Of a stretch of 64,000 nucleotides of DNA, positions 26,363-35,068 are shown piece by piece. Within the stretch, counting starts at the first letter, position 1. Each line of letters begins with the position of its first letter. The notes beneath the pieces are model-generated. The model had not been told where the DNA came from and made no database searches. It saw nothing but the letters and a program-made list of their open reading frames with translations. The translations under genes and the position numbers were made by a program. The stretch spans positions 92,040-156,039 of the forward strand of contig RDZD01000011.1 of the NCBI GenBank assembly GCA_004293815.1, read 5' to 3'. The DNA comes from Cytophagales bacterium (GTDB lineage: Bacteria; Bacteroidota; Bacteroidia; Cytophagales; Bernardetiaceae).

Positions 26363-27475
26363 ATGATTATTGGTGTTCCTAAGGAAATAAAAAACAACGA
26401 AAACCGCGTTGCGCTTACGCCTGCGGGAGTTTCAGAACTTTGTTTGCACGGCCACAAGGTGTATGTGCAAACCAACGCTGGTTACAGTAGTGGCTTTACC
26501 GACACCGAATATGTACAGGCGGGCGCAGAAATGCTACCTACGGCTAGCGAGGTATATGGCGTTGCCGAAATGATTATCAAAGTAAAAGAACCTATTGCGG
26601 CAGAATACGGTCTTATTAGACAAAACCAATTGGTTTTCACCTATTTTCACTTTGCTTCTTCCGAAGAGCTAACCCACGCAATGCTCAAAACAGGTGCAAT
26701 CTGTTTGGCCTACGAAACCGTGGAAAAAGCTGATCGTTCTCTGCCTCTGCTTGTACCGATGTCTGAAGTGGCGGGTCGGATGTCTATTCAACAAGGTGCA
26801 AAATACTTAGAGAAGCCTCAAAAAGGACGTGGTATTTTGCTTGGCGGTGTACCAGGCGTAAAGCCAGCCAATGTGTTGGTATTAGGTGGCGGTATAGTAG
26901 GCACACAAGCTGCTAAAATGGCTGCTGGTATGGGTGCTAATGTCACTATCATGGATGTGAGTTTGCCGCGCTTGCGCTACTTAGACGATGTGATGGCTGC
27001 TAACGTAACCACCATGATGTCAAACAGATACAACATCAAAGAAATTATCAAGCACAGTGATTTGATTGTAGGTGGTGTCCTTATACCAGGTGCAAAAGCA
27101 CCACACCTTATCACGCGAGATATGCTCAAAGATATGCGTCCAGGTACTGTTATGGTAGATGTGGCGGTGGATCAAGGCGGCTGTTTTGAAAGCACACGCC
27201 CCACCACGCACGAATCACCTATTTACATAGAACAAGATGTGGTACACTATGCCGTAACCAACATGCCGGGTGCAGTACCATACACTTCCACTGTGGCTCT
27301 CACTAACGCTACACTGCCTTACGCGATACAACTAGCCAATAAAGGCTGGAAAAAAGCTTGTCAGGACAATATGGAGCTGCGTTTGGGTCTCAACGTGATT
27401 AACAATGAGATTGTATACAAGAGCGTGGGCGATGCCTTCGGATTGCCTAGCGTGAGCGTAGACAAATACTTGTAA
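26363..27475 (+). CDS. ald: Alanine dehydrogenase
   Basis: 370 aa, the standard length. Reversible NAD-dependent oxidative deamination of L-alanine to pyruvate and ammonia in the cytosol. 'MIIGVPKEIKNNENRVALTP' is the family N-terminus (substrate-binding Arg). 'ICLAYETVE' and 'LPLLVPMSEVAGRMSIQQGA' follow, and the NAD-binding 'VLVLGGGIVGTQAAKMAAGMGA' motif is intact at about 172-193. 'YAVTNMPGAVPYTSTVAL' carries the conserved catalytic loop. It has its own promoter and terminator and so is transcribed alone. Confidence 0.96.
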   Translation: MIIGVPKEIKNNENRVALTPAGVSELCLHGHKVYVQTNAGYSSGFTDTEYVQAGAEMLPTASEVYGVAEMIIKVKEPIAAEYGLIRQNQLVFTYFHFASSEELTHAMLKTGAICLAYETVEKADRSLPLLVPMSEVAGRMSIQQGAKYLEKPQKGRGILLGGVPGVKPANVLVLGGGIVGTQAAKMAAGMGANVTIMDVSLPRLRYLDDVMAANVTTMMSNRYNIKEIIKHSDLIVGGVLIPGAKAPHLITRDMLKDMRPGTVMVDVAVDQGGCFESTRPTTHESPIYIEQDVVHYAVTNMPGAVPYTSTVALTNATLPYAIQLANKGWKKACQDNMELRLGLNVINNEIVYKSVGDAFGLPSVSVDKYL

Positions 27476-27494
27476 CCCAAAGTTGTTTTGAATT

Positions 27495-27536
27495 AAACGA
27501 CACTGTTCTTATTGAGGAGCAGTGTCGTTTTTATTT
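27495..27536 (+). terminator. Rho-independent terminator after ald
   Basis: 11-bp stem AAACGACACTG / CAGTGTCGTTT (27495-27505 and 27520-27530), extended inward by G-U capable pairs, followed by a T run, 20 nt after the stop. Confidence 0.85.
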
Positions 27537-27746
27537 GGTTAATCTATTGTCAGTTAACTGCGCAGTAATCAAACGGTTGCTTTTTGGAACTACCGCTTCC
27601 TTATTCGGCCTTCAAAAAAGTAGAACCGTTATAAATGACAGATTTCTAAAAATAGATTTCTTACAAAATTTTACAGTCTCGAGTTTGCAAACACCAGTTA
27701 ATCAGAAAGAAAGCTTTCTGATATATCGAGAGTTTTCTTTTGAAAA

Positions 27747-29285
27747 TTATACAGCCACTTTGAGGTGTAAGAGAGCTGCTTGAATCCTGCTTGCAGCTTC
27801 GTCCGCGCCCAAAAGCATGATAATATCCATCAAATCAGGCCCTGCAGCGCGTCCAGTAAGGGCTAGACGCAACGCTGGCATAATTTTTCCGATTTTAATC
27901 TGCATTTGCTCTGTACGGTCATGCAACAATTGCTTGGCTTTTTCGGCATCGATACTACCACTATGGGCAGATAAGTCTTTTGCATATTCTGCCAGTACAC
28001 TCGCCGCTTCACTGCTCCATTTGGCAGCCGCTTTTTCGTCATAGTCCTTGGGTGAGAAGAACAAATATTGAGCTTCTGACCAAATATCAGACAAGAAAAC
28101 AGCGCGTTCCTTCATCAAACGCACAATTTTTTGTGCTTTTTCCACAGAGCACTCTACTTTATGCTTACTCAGTTCGCCAAGCAAATAGGTGGCTAACTCA
28201 GCTTCATCTTTATGCTTGAGATATTGCTGATTGTACCAGCGAGCTTTGTCAATGTCAAATTTGATACCTGCTTTATTGATTCGTTCTATGCTGAATGCCT
28301 CAATGAGTTCCTGCATAGAAAAAATTTCTTGGGTGGTTCCTGGATTCCAGCCTAACAAAGCCAAAAAATTAATAAAAGCATCTGGAAAATAACCTGCTTC
28401 TTTGTAACCGCTTGCATTATCTTCAGGCTTGAAAGGATCTTGCCAATTGAGAGGGAAAACAGGAAAGCCAAGTCTGTCACCGTCGCGTTTGCTAAGCTTG
28501 CCGTTTCCGTCTGGCTTGAGCAATAAAGGTAAGTGGGCAAATTGAGGCATTTGAGCCTCCCAGCCCAAATATTTATACAACAACACGTGCAAGGGAGCAG
28601 ATGGCAACCACTCTTCGCCCCTAATCACATGTGTAATTTTCATCAAATAATCGTCCACAACATTGGCCAAGTGGTAAGTAGGCATGCCGTCAGACTTCAA
28701 TAGCACTTTATCATCAAGCGTAGAAGTATGTACCACAACCCAGCCACGAACCAAGTCGTTGAGACGTACCTCATCTTTGCGAGGCATTTTTACACGAATA
28801 ACATAAGGAGCACCACTAGCCAGACGTTCTTTGACTTCTTCCTCTGGCAGCGTGAGGGAGTTTTTCATTTGCATGCGCGTAACGGCATTGTATTGAGGCG
28901 AAGCTACTCGAGCAGCTTTGAGCCTTTCGCGCATCTCCTCTAGTTCTTGCTCGGTGTCGAAGGCATAATAAGCATTGCCCTCTTCAATCATGCGGTAGGC
29001 GTATTGCGCATACATGGCCTTGCGCTCAGACTGCCTGTAGGGAGCACAAGGGCCGCCCACAGCAGGGCTCTCGTCAGCTATAATACCACACCAAGCCAAA
29101 GCTTTTAGAATGTACTCTTCGGCACCAGGCACGAAACGGGTTTGATCCGTATCTTCAATTCGGATTAAAAACTGGCCATGATGCTTTTTGGCAAAGAGGT
29201 AGTTGAAAAGAGCCGTACGCACACCTCCAATGTGTAACGCACCAGTAGGGCTAGGCGCAAATCGAACTCTAACCGTTTTTTCCAT
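27747..29285 (-). CDS. gltX: Glutamyl-tRNA synthetase
   Basis: 512 aa, normal size. Class I synthetase charging tRNA-Glu, which also feeds haem synthesis through HemA (encoded at 51.6 kb). HIGH-type motif 'HIGG' at residues 18-21 within 'RFAPSPTGALHIGGVRTALF'. 'FLIRIEDTDQTR' is the family signature, and the KMSKS-type motif is 'KLSKRDGD'. The C-terminal anticodon-binding helical domain follows ('FFSPKDYDEKAAAKW' to the end). The start codon is close to an A/T-rich leader. Confidence 0.97.
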   Translation of the reverse strand: MEKTVRVRFAPSPTGALHIGGVRTALFNYLFAKKHHGQFLIRIEDTDQTRFVPGAEEYILKALAWCGIIADESPAVGGPCAPYRQSERKAMYAQYAYRMIEEGNAYYAFDTEQELEEMRERLKAARVASPQYNAVTRMQMKNSLTLPEEEVKERLASGAPYVIRVKMPRKDEVRLNDLVRGWVVVHTSTLDDKVLLKSDGMPTYHLANVVDDYLMKITHVIRGEEWLPSAPLHVLLYKYLGWEAQMPQFAHLPLLLKPDGNGKLSKRDGDRLGFPVFPLNWQDPFKPEDNASGYKEAGYFPDAFINFLALLGWNPGTTQEIFSMQELIEAFSIERINKAGIKFDIDKARWYNQQYLKHKDEAELATYLLGELSKHKVECSVEKAQKIVRLMKERAVFLSDIWSEAQYLFFSPKDYDEKAAAKWSSEAASVLAEYAKDLSAHSGSIDAEKAKQLLHDRTEQMQIKIGKIMPALRLALTGRAAGPDLMDIIMLLGADEAASRIQAALLHLKVAV

Positions 29286-29377
29286 GTATGTTGTTTATTT
29301 TTGTACCGCAAAAGTACAATTTTTTTGGCAAACTATAAAAAAAGAATGGGATTATCTCCACAAAGAGCCGTTTAAGG

Positions 29378-29926
29378 CTATCCATTTTCTAACATTTTGA
29401 AAAGTTCAGTCACGGTAATTTCTTTTTTGATGAGCCTGCGTAACGGCATGTCATAGATAGAAGGAAGCCTTAACATGAGGTTGAAATAGTCGCGTAAGGT
29501 GCTCACATCTAGGCCATTTTTTGCAGAGACCATGTGCACATAACGAAAGTTAATGTACCAAAAACCATCGTCTTGTGGAATAAGACTGAAATATCCAAAA
29601 GGCAATGCATTGTTGAGATAAGGCAACACCCGCGCAATAAGTGCTTCATCCTGAGGCATTAGACCAGAGGGAAGTTGCAAAAATAATTGAAGCAAAAGAC
29701 CATCATCAGAAAGATGTGTTTCGGGAAAGAAAATAGCCGTAAGCGAATAAGGTTCAGGGTTTTCGTCAGCGTAGTAGTGGCTCATCAAAACAAAAAATGG
29801 CACTTCATCGCTTGGTTCAATAATTTTGACATCTTCTATATTAGCTTCTTCCAGCATTTTGGCTATAGCCAACATGGTGTGGCGTTGATGTGCCAAAAAT
29901 GCTTCGGCTGTTATGGCATTGCGCAT
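29378..29926 (-). CDS. YbjN-like hypothetical protein
   Basis: 182 aa, no signal peptide. The arrangement of a helix at the start, an acidic middle ('SDEVPFFVLMSHYYADENPE') and later strands 'LNNALPFGYFSLIPQDDGFWYINFRYVHMVS' recalls the YbjN / type III secretion chaperone-like fold, a small alpha-beta domain involved in stress regulation or protein binding. The match is by overall pattern only. The next gene on the same strand upstream is gltX's neighbour proline dehydrogenase, 81 nt away. Function unassigned. Confidence 0.4.
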   Translation of the reverse strand: MRNAITAEAFLAHQRHTMLAIAKMLEEANIEDVKIIEPSDEVPFFVLMSHYYADENPEPYSLTAIFFPETHLSDDGLLLQLFLQLPSGLMPQDEALIARVLPYLNNALPFGYFSLIPQDDGFWYINFRYVHMVSAKNGLDVSTLRDYFNLMLRLPSIYDMPLRRLIKKEITVTELFKMLENG

Positions 29927-30007
29927 AGGGTGGTATGGGTGTTGTAATGAGGTTGCAAAGTTATGATTTTAATTATATCAGGCCAAATGTTGACATAAAT
30001 CTGTATT

Positions 30008-31219
30008 CTAGTACTTTTTTGCGTTTTTCCGTGCCTCTGATCGGCGTTTCATCTCGCGTTGAATGAGCGCAAACTCCCTGCTGGTTTGACCAGCCATGGC
30101 TGTATTTTCGGCAGCTCGTCTAAAAAGATAAGGCATAACAGCTTTTATAGGCCCGTAAGGCACATATTTGGCCACATTATAGCCCTTTTTGGACAAACAA
30201 TATGATAAATTATCGCTCATACCAAAAAGCTGAGCAAAGTAAATATGAGGGTGATTTCGCGAGATGTTCTGCTCATACATGAGGCGTGCCAAGAGGAGCG
30301 AGCTGGCTTCATTATGTGTCCCCGCGCAAATGGCTACATGCTCTATATTTTGGACGGATAATTTGACTGCTTCATCAAAGTCGTAATCTGAGGCTTGTTT
30401 GTTAGGCTGTATAGGGTCTGCATAGCCTTTTTCGCTGGCACGAGCACGCTCGCGTTCCATGTAGGCACCACGAACTAACTTAGCACCAAGTATATATTCG
30501 CGATTTTTAGCGTCTTGAATAGCTGCCTGGAACTTAGGCAAGCTATTTCTACAATACATTTGATAAGTGTTATAAACAATGCAATTATTTTTGTTATAAC
30601 GGAACATCATCATGTCGGCTATCTGGTCAATGGCAGGCTGTATCCATGTTTCTTCCGCATCAATAAAAACTCTAACATTGGCCTCAAAAGAGGCTTTACA
30701 GATGTTATCAGCACGTTTTATGACACGTCCCCAAGCTTCGTTTTGTTCTGTAGTAAGTCCCTTTTGTGCACTAACCGCCTCTAGTAAATCAAAATTACCA
30801 ATGCCTGTTACCTTGAATACACAAAAAGGAATGGTCTGGCTATTTTTAGCTCTGCTGACGGTTCTTAAAATTTCTTTTTCTGTTTCGTCAAAACCTTTTT
30901 CGCTTTTTTCACCCTCTACCGAATAATCCAAGATAGTTCCTACATTGAACTGGCTCAGCTTTTTGATAGTCTTCTCGCAATCCTCTACGTTTTCGCCGCC
31001 GCAAAAGTGTTCAAAAACAGTGTTTTTGACCATAGTTTTGACAGGAAAGTTAATCTTAAAGGCAAATTTGAGCAAAGATGTTCCTACTTCTACCAAGCTG
31101 CTGTTGTTCATGGTAGCAAAAAGCACATACATCTTGTTCAGTTCAGCATCTGAACGTGCCGAAAAGGTAGTAGCAAGGTCGTCAAAAGAGAGGTCAAAAC
31201 TAGGCTGGGTGGTTTGCAT
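30008..31219 (-). CDS. Proline dehydrogenase (single-domain)
   Basis: 403 aa. FAD-dependent TIM-barrel enzyme oxidising L-proline to pyrroline-5-carboxylate, passing electrons to quinones at the inner membrane. 'GTILDYSVEGEKSE' early in the barrel, 'VRVFIDAEETWIQPAID' , 'YQMYCRNSLPKFQAAI', 'AKLVRGAYMERERARA', and 'VAICAGTHNEAS' are the conserved substrate and flavin segments. The C-terminal 'YVPYGPIKAVMPYLFRRAAEN' holds the R-R motif that contacts the proline carboxylate. It is a separate protein rather than a PutA fusion, the usual state in Bacteroidota. The P5C dehydrogenase gene is not in the window. Confidence 0.92.
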   Translation of the reverse strand: MQTTQPSFDLSFDDLATTFSARSDAELNKMYVLFATMNNSSLVEVGTSLLKFAFKINFPVKTMVKNTVFEHFCGGENVEDCEKTIKKLSQFNVGTILDYSVEGEKSEKGFDETEKEILRTVSRAKNSQTIPFCVFKVTGIGNFDLLEAVSAQKGLTTEQNEAWGRVIKRADNICKASFEANVRVFIDAEETWIQPAIDQIADMMMFRYNKNNCIVYNTYQMYCRNSLPKFQAAIQDAKNREYILGAKLVRGAYMERERARASEKGYADPIQPNKQASDYDFDEAVKLSVQNIEHVAICAGTHNEASSLLLARLMYEQNISRNHPHIYFAQLFGMSDNLSYCLSKKGYNVAKYVPYGPIKAVMPYLFRRAAENTAMAGQTSREFALIQREMKRRSEARKNAKKY

Positions 31220-31356
31220 GGTCTAGATATTCGCAGAAAAGCTTTTTAAAGAAAATATTCTGCTACAAAATTACACCAAAAACTAAAAAAGCACGATTGG
31301 AAGGGCTATAATTTTTTTACAGCTTACGCATGAAGCTTCACATCAGTGTTGGCAGC

Positions 31357-32016
31357 TTACTCGCCCTGTGATGCCATGTTTAGCCATTTATTGAAAGGCA
31401 GCATCAAGCGCGCACCCTCCAGTACGATATCTTTGAGCTTTTCTGGAGCTAAATCGTTGTCCGACAACGGGTGTGTAACTGTCCAGCTTTTAAGTTTGAG
31501 AAGCTCTGCTTGCGGATGAGTCTTATCATAGCCCCTTGGCATAGTACTAGATTTGATTTCTGAATCAAGTTCGCCATAGTATTTTTTAAACGCCTTGTCT
31601 TCTATAATTTTCAATAGGCTTTCTGAGTTATAGTCCACCTCTTCCCTTACTTTTTTGAGCATCGCCGATTCTGGCATGTAAAGCCCTCCTGCAAAAAACG
31701 ATTTGGTAGGCTCTATGTGCAAATAATAACAGGGCAAAACACTTTTGCGGCCACCTTCTGCCCATACCGCGCCAAAGTGTGTTTTATAGGGGCTTTTGTC
31801 CTTGCTAAAGCGCACATCGCGATGCAAACGAAAAATGCAATCTTTAGGCGTTAGAGCAGCCAAACTCGGGTCTATGCGCACAAGTTCAGGCAGCAACTCT
31901 GCGACAAACTTTTCAAAAGATTTTTTTTCAGCTTCATAGCTTTTCTTATTGGCTTCCATCCATTCTCTGGTGTTGTTATGAGCCAAATCACTTAAAAAAG
32001 TCAAAAGAGATTTCAT
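31357..32016 (-). CDS. DUF2461-family protein
   Basis: 219 aa. Clear family pattern: 'FLSDLAHNNTREWMEANKKSY' at the N-terminus, 'CIFRLHRDVRFSKDKSPYKTHFGA', 'YYLHIEPTKSFFAGGLYMPE'. DUF2461 (TIGR02453) proteins are widespread and of unknown function; a role in DNA or nucleotide handling has not been shown as far as I know. Last gene before the toxin cassette array, and transcribed away from it, so the array is not an extension of this operon. Confidence 0.88.
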   Translation of the reverse strand: MKSLLTFLSDLAHNNTREWMEANKKSYEAEKKSFEKFVAELLPELVRIDPSLAALTPKDCIFRLHRDVRFSKDKSPYKTHFGAVWAEGGRKSVLPCYYLHIEPTKSFFAGGLYMPESAMLKKVREEVDYNSESLLKIIEDKAFKKYYGELDSEIKSSTMPRGYDKTHPQAELLKLKSWTVTHPLSDNDLAPEKLKDIVLEGARLMLPFNKWLNMASQGE

Positions 32017-32440
32017 GTGGGACTTGTTTAGTTGAATATTGTTCTTAAATTAATTGCCACTAAGTGGAATAAAATATACGAAAAAACTAATCCTTACCTC
32101 ACGGGTTAAGACTGTGATAACTAATTGGATTATTTCAATATCTGGCATCTATGAAGATGATACGGCGAATATACGGCGATGATACGGCAAATGTATAAGA
32201 ATGATACGAATATATTTATATCATTTATTCAATAAAAAGTAACGAATCCTTGAAACAACACTCTCTCAAAAAAGCAAATTGTTAATTATCCAAAATTGAG
32301 AATAAAATCTAAAAGAAAGAAGTTCTTTGACATCTAAAAAAATCAAAAATTAGTAAAAAGCTCGATTTTTTACTAGTTTTGAGTAAAAAAAACTCGCAGT
32401 GTTAAATTTAAGCACTGCTTGAGAAAAGACCTGTTTCTGT
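32017..32440. other. AT-rich intergenic region preceding the cassette array
   Basis: About 420 nt without a credible gene. It contains a short degenerate tandem repeat (32156-32217), a 9-bp hairpin TAGTAAAAA/TTTTTACTA around 32353-32377, and an imperfect hairpin GCAGTG...CACTGC at 32396-32418. No large N-terminal toxin gene precedes the array here, which matters for its interpretation. Confidence 0.55.
32156..32217. repeat. Short degenerate tandem repeat (about 22 nt x 3)
   Basis: Three imperfect units built on GATGATACGGC-AAT-TA at about 32156, 32178 and 32199. Intergenic; no function inferred. Confidence 0.5.
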
Positions 32441-32631
32441 TTCCAAACAAAAAAAATCTTCCTAACTTGCATTTGAAAGCAAAGGCTTTCGGACGTTCTT
32501 TGATTTGCGCTGGCAGAATTTTTCTGGTAGGTGTCACATAATCAAAGCAGTTTTCAAAGCTCTCTCTAAAGCAAAAAAGAAGCCAAAGAAGAAGCCTGAG
32601 CCACCCAAAAAAGTTGAAGCTGCTAAGGGGG
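32441..32631 (+). repeat. Cassette-leader repeat, copy 1 (Lys/Pro-linker type)
   Basis: 191-nt unit from TTCCAAAC to the G-tract of the junction GCTGCTAAGGGGG. Its first ~100 nt include a small perfect hairpin GAAAGC-AAAG-GCTTTC. Its last ~90 nt encode, in the toxin frame, a Lys/Pro-rich linker ending 'VEAAKG'. Nearly identical to copy 2. An in-frame TAA at 32463-32465 closes the toxin frame, and no ATG follows. Confidence 0.9.
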
Positions 32632-32879
32632 TAGGTAGAATACAAGCAGGTTCATTAAAGGAGTTTAAATCACTTGTACAAAATTTATCAAAATATGGTT
32701 CAGAGATAAATCAAGCCGAGTTACAACAATTAGAAAAACTTGCAGAAAAGTTTGGAGGTAAATTAAGGTATGACTTAAATCCGGTTAAAGGCAAAGTGTT
32801 AAAACCTCATGTACAAGTGGAAGGTTTGGGTACAAGTGTTGAAGGACGAAAAATTTGGCTTGGTCAAGGAGTAAAATAA
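32505..32879 (+). CDS. Orphan toxin C-terminal module 1 (unidentified toxin type), no ATG
   Basis: The open frame begins after a TAA at 32463 and has no ATG; only a TTG at 32505 could start it. The first ~43 codons come from the repeat (Lys/Pro-rich, ending 'VEAAKG'). The unique part begins 'VGRIQAGSLKEFKSLVQNL' and ends 'KPHVQVEGLGTSVEGRKIWLG'. The His/Glu/Arg-bearing end resembles small nuclease-type polymorphic-toxin tips that close with 'H-x-H-V-E-G-L-G...R-x-I-W-L', but I cannot name the family. Followed after 7 nt by a probable immunity gene. Most likely a silent C-terminal tip that needs fusion to a delivery protein. Confidence 0.6.
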   Translation: MRWQNFSGRCHIIKAVFKALSKAKKKPKKKPEPPKKVEAAKGVGRIQAGSLKEFKSLVQNLSKYGSEINQAELQQLEKLAEKFGGKLRYDLNPVKGKVLKPHVQVEGLGTSVEGRKIWLGQGVK

Positions 32880-32886
32880 TTTAGAT

Positions 32887-33306
32887 ATGGATAATTTATA
32901 TATACAGTTGATATTTTCATTTTTTCGCCTAGTTGGTACTAAAAGCGAATTAAGGGTATTTAATGTTTCAATTCTTGATAAATTATCTACAAGTGCAAAG
33001 CTTAGTGGCTCTGTATTATGGGACGATGATTTAATTGATGATGTACCACAAGATTATATTTGGTATATACCTTCAGATAATCGTTTTTTATATGATACAG
33101 TTTTGCTAATAAATTTTATTATTGAACATAGATTGATAGATGGTGATAGAATAACTATAACCGAAGATGAGTTGAAAAAGAAAATAATAATTGAAAATAA
33201 TTGGAATGAAAATAAATTTGTAAATGCATTAGAATATTTAATTAAATTGGACATTCGGATGGTGGATAATGGAGAAGAAACTGCTTCATTTTATGTGCAT
33301 TTTTGA
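32887..33306 (+). CDS. Putative immunity protein 1 (unrecognised family)
   Basis: 139 aa, strongly AT-rich codons, no signal peptide. Acidic overall, with 'LSGSVLWDDDLIDDVPQDYIWYIPSDN' in the middle and a helical C-terminus. I recognise no family. Its place 7 nt after toxin module 1, and the same toxin-then-small-acidic-protein order in each cassette, makes cognate immunity the natural reading. A shortened junction motif (GCCGCTAAGGGG) lies just after its stop at 33322-33333. Confidence 0.5.
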   Translation: MDNLYIQLIFSFFRLVGTKSELRVFNVSILDKLSTSAKLSGSVLWDDDLIDDVPQDYIWYIPSDNRFLYDTVLLINFIIEHRLIDGDRITITEDELKKKIIIENNWNENKFVNALEYLIKLDIRMVDNGEETASFYVHF

Positions 33307-33337
33307 GTGGGTATGTAAGAAGCCGCTAAGGGGTATC

Positions 33338-33616
33338 TAACCTAACAAAATTTCAATTTTCGTGTTTTTTCGCCTTCCTTGGTGTCTTCACCCCATAAGG
33401 GCAAAGAAAAATTTTCTCTCATCTTTTCCAAACAAAAAAAATCTTCCTAACTTGCATTTGAAAGCAAAGGCTTTCGGACGTTCTTTGATTTGCGCTGGCA
33501 GAATTTTTCTGGGAGGTGTCACATAATCAAAGCAGTTTTCAAAGCTCTCTTTAAAGCAAAAAAGAAGCCAAAGAAGAAGCCTGAGCCACCCAAAAAAGTT
33601 GAAGCCGCTAAGGGGG
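33338..33616 (+). repeat. Cassette-leader repeat, copy 2 (extended form)
   Basis: The same 191-nt core as copy 1 (33426-33616) plus an upstream ~88 nt shared with copy 3, beginning TAACCTAACAAAATTT and running through CACCCCATAAGGGCAAAG. Ends at the junction GCCGCTAAGGGGG. Confidence 0.9.
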
Positions 33617-33942
33617 TAAGGAACTCTAAAGGTGTTGCTTATCCTAAGGTTGTAGTGGAAGGTTTCGGAGAAGTGCCATTTCCAACAGGACAAATCTCAA
33701 AGGTGACCCCTAGCCCAGCTAGCCTAAGATCAGAATTTAATAAAATTAGAAATAGTGGAGAATTTAGAGCTTGTTGGGAGGCACAAGGAAGACCTTGGCC
33801 TACACCATCAACAGGCAGTCGGATTGATATACATCATATTCAACCATTAGGTTACGGCGGGACAAATGCATTTGAAAATCTAGTTCCGCTTGACTACAAT
33901 ACTCAACATAAACTTTTCAACAGTTGGTGGCTTGGCTATTAA
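33490..33942 (+). CDS. Orphan HNH-nuclease toxin module 2, no ATG
   Basis: Frame closed upstream by a stop in the repeat; the only possible early start is a TTG at 33490. The Lys/Pro linker from the repeat is followed by a unique domain of ~100 residues ending in an HNH/Endo VII-type nuclease motif: 'RIDIHHIQPLGYGG' (His-His), 'NAFENLVPLD' (Asn), 'QHKLFNSWW' (His). The arrangement H-H ... N-L-x-x-L ... H is typical of polymorphic-toxin HNH tips that cut DNA in a competitor cell. The following gene encodes a SMI1/KNR4 protein, the classic immunity partner for such tips. Probably silent as it stands. Confidence 0.78.
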   Translation: MRWQNFSGRCHIIKAVFKALFKAKKKPKKKPEPPKKVEAAKGVRNSKGVAYPKVVVEGFGEVPFPTGQISKVTPSPASLRSEFNKIRNSGEFRACWEAQGRPWPTPSTGSRIDIHHIQPLGYGGTNAFENLVPLDYNTQHKLFNSWWLGY

Positions 33943-33964
33943 AATTTAAAATAAATTACAGACA

Positions 33965-34450
33965 ATGAAATATAAGAAAAAACTTGAAGAGTTATTTATA
34001 AAAAAATCTACCTTGAACATAGAAGGGCAAGAAACAATTTCATTCGGAAATGAAAAGGCAAATTCAAATGAAATTGAAGATGTAGGCAATGATTTTATTG
34101 CCCTTATTCCAAATGATTACATTGAGTTTTGGAAAAATTGGAATGGATGTACATTGTTTGATTTAAAACAACAAGCTGGCTTCAATTTTTTTAGTACAAA
34201 AGAAGTTGAAATTGAAACATATGGCTTTAAAGAAATTTACGGAATGGATTGGGATAAATCAATTATTTTGTTTTGTTCAGTAATTGGTTCTGGTGATTTT
34301 ATCGGCTTCCAGAAAAAATCAGAGGGCTATACAATTTTAGATTGTTGCCACGAAGATTTACCGCAAAATTGGAAGGAGATTTCTCATTCGTTTGGTGACT
34401 TTATGAATCAATTAATAGACAATAGAGGTAAATGCTTTTGGTTAGATTAA
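33965..34450 (+). CDS. SMI1/KNR4 (SUKH)-family immunity protein
   Basis: 161 aa, AT-rich. The SUKH pattern is present: 'NEIEDVGNDFIALIPNDYIEFWKNWNG' (the E-x-x-L-G...LP-x-x-Y-x-x-F/W-x-x-x-N-G block), then 'FFSTKEVEIET' and 'DKSIILFCSVIGSGDFIGFQ' (the 'f-x-x-x-G-x-G-D-x-x-x-f' strand). SUKH proteins neutralise nuclease toxins of contact-dependent and T6/T7/T9-type systems. It starts 22 nt after the HNH module, so a cognate pair is likely. Further evidence for the toxin/immunity reading of the whole array. Confidence 0.8.
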   Translation: MKYKKKLEELFIKKSTLNIEGQETISFGNEKANSNEIEDVGNDFIALIPNDYIEFWKNWNGCTLFDLKQQAGFNFFSTKEVEIETYGFKEIYGMDWDKSIILFCSVIGSGDFIGFQKKSEGYTILDCCHEDLPQNWKEISHSFGDFMNQLIDNRGKCFWLD

Positions 34451-34492
34451 AAGCAAAATATATTGATAAATAAAAAGGAGTAGCTTGGTAGG

Positions 34493-34771
34493 TAACCTAA
34501 CAAAATTTTAATTTTCGTGTTTTTTCGCCTTCCTTGGCATCCTTCACCCACAAGGGCAAAGAAAATTTTTCTTTTATCTTTTTCCTAACAAAAAATCTTC
34601 CTAACTTGCATTTGAAAGCAAAGGCTTTCGGACGTTCTTTGATTTGCGCTGGCAGAATTTTTCTGGGAAGTGTCACATAATCAAAGCAGTTTTCAAAGCT
34701 CTCTTTAAAGCAAAAAAGAAGCCTAAGAAGAAGCCTAAGCCACCCAAAAAAGTCGAAGCCGCTGAGGGGGG
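34493..34771 (+). repeat. Cassette-leader repeat, copy 3 (extended form)
   Basis: Matches copy 2 over the whole length with scattered changes and small indels (for example in the oligo-A run before CTTCCTAAC). Ends at GCCGCTGAGGGGGG, with six G instead of five. Confidence 0.88.
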
Positions 34772-35066
34772 AGTTAAGTTTACTCAAGGTGCAGCCGATG
34801 ATTTAGTTGTTGGTTTGAAAAATACACACGGTGGTAATGTTACTGTAATGAAAGATGGAGTAGATATTTTTAGAGTTCATCAACCTGGAACTCATCGTAG
34901 CAGTGTGGCAACTATTACCAAAATTAGAGAGCATATGACCCCGAAAGGGCCAATGAGAATTGCAGATTCTAAATCATCACCTTTTGATCAAAGCACTTTT
35001 GATATGTTAAGGCAAGCAGCAAATAATCAGGGTGGTTATTCAGTTAGAACATTAGGAGGAAGATAA
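34644..35066 (+). CDS. Orphan toxin C-terminal module 3 (unidentified), no early ATG
   Basis: Same linker as modules 1 and 2 (Lys/Pro-rich, 'VEAAEGG'), then ~95 unique residues: 'VKFTQGAADDLVVGLKNTHG', 'GVDIFRVHQPGTHRSS', 'TPKGPMRIADSKSSP', 'QGGYSVRTLGGR'. Conserved-looking His/Arg/Lys residues suggest a small RNase or similar enzyme, but I do not recognise the family. No ATG precedes the unique domain; the first potential start is TTG 34644. The stop lies 2 nt before the next ATG. Confidence 0.55.
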   Translation: MRWQNFSGKCHIIKAVFKALFKAKKKPKKKPKPPKKVEAAEGGVKFTQGAADDLVVGLKNTHGGNVTVMKDGVDIFRVHQPGTHRSSVATITKIREHMTPKGPMRIADSKSSPFDQSTFDMLRQAANNQGGYSVRTLGGR

Positions 35067-35068
35067 TT

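Noticed and set aside
27701..27722. Hairpin ATCAGAAAG-AAAG-CTTTCTGAT as the gltX terminator
   Set aside because: It lies on the right side of gltX but is not followed by a U run on the minus strand, so it was not called.
27535..27783. Plus-strand frame between ald and gltX
   Set aside because: It overlaps the ald terminator and the 3' end of gltX, lacks a start context and looks non-coding.
33388..33693. Minus-strand frames antisense to the leader repeats (also near 32373-32645 and 34497-34787)
   Set aside because: They recur only because the repeat recurs. They have no start signals and are antisense to the Lys/Pro linker codons.
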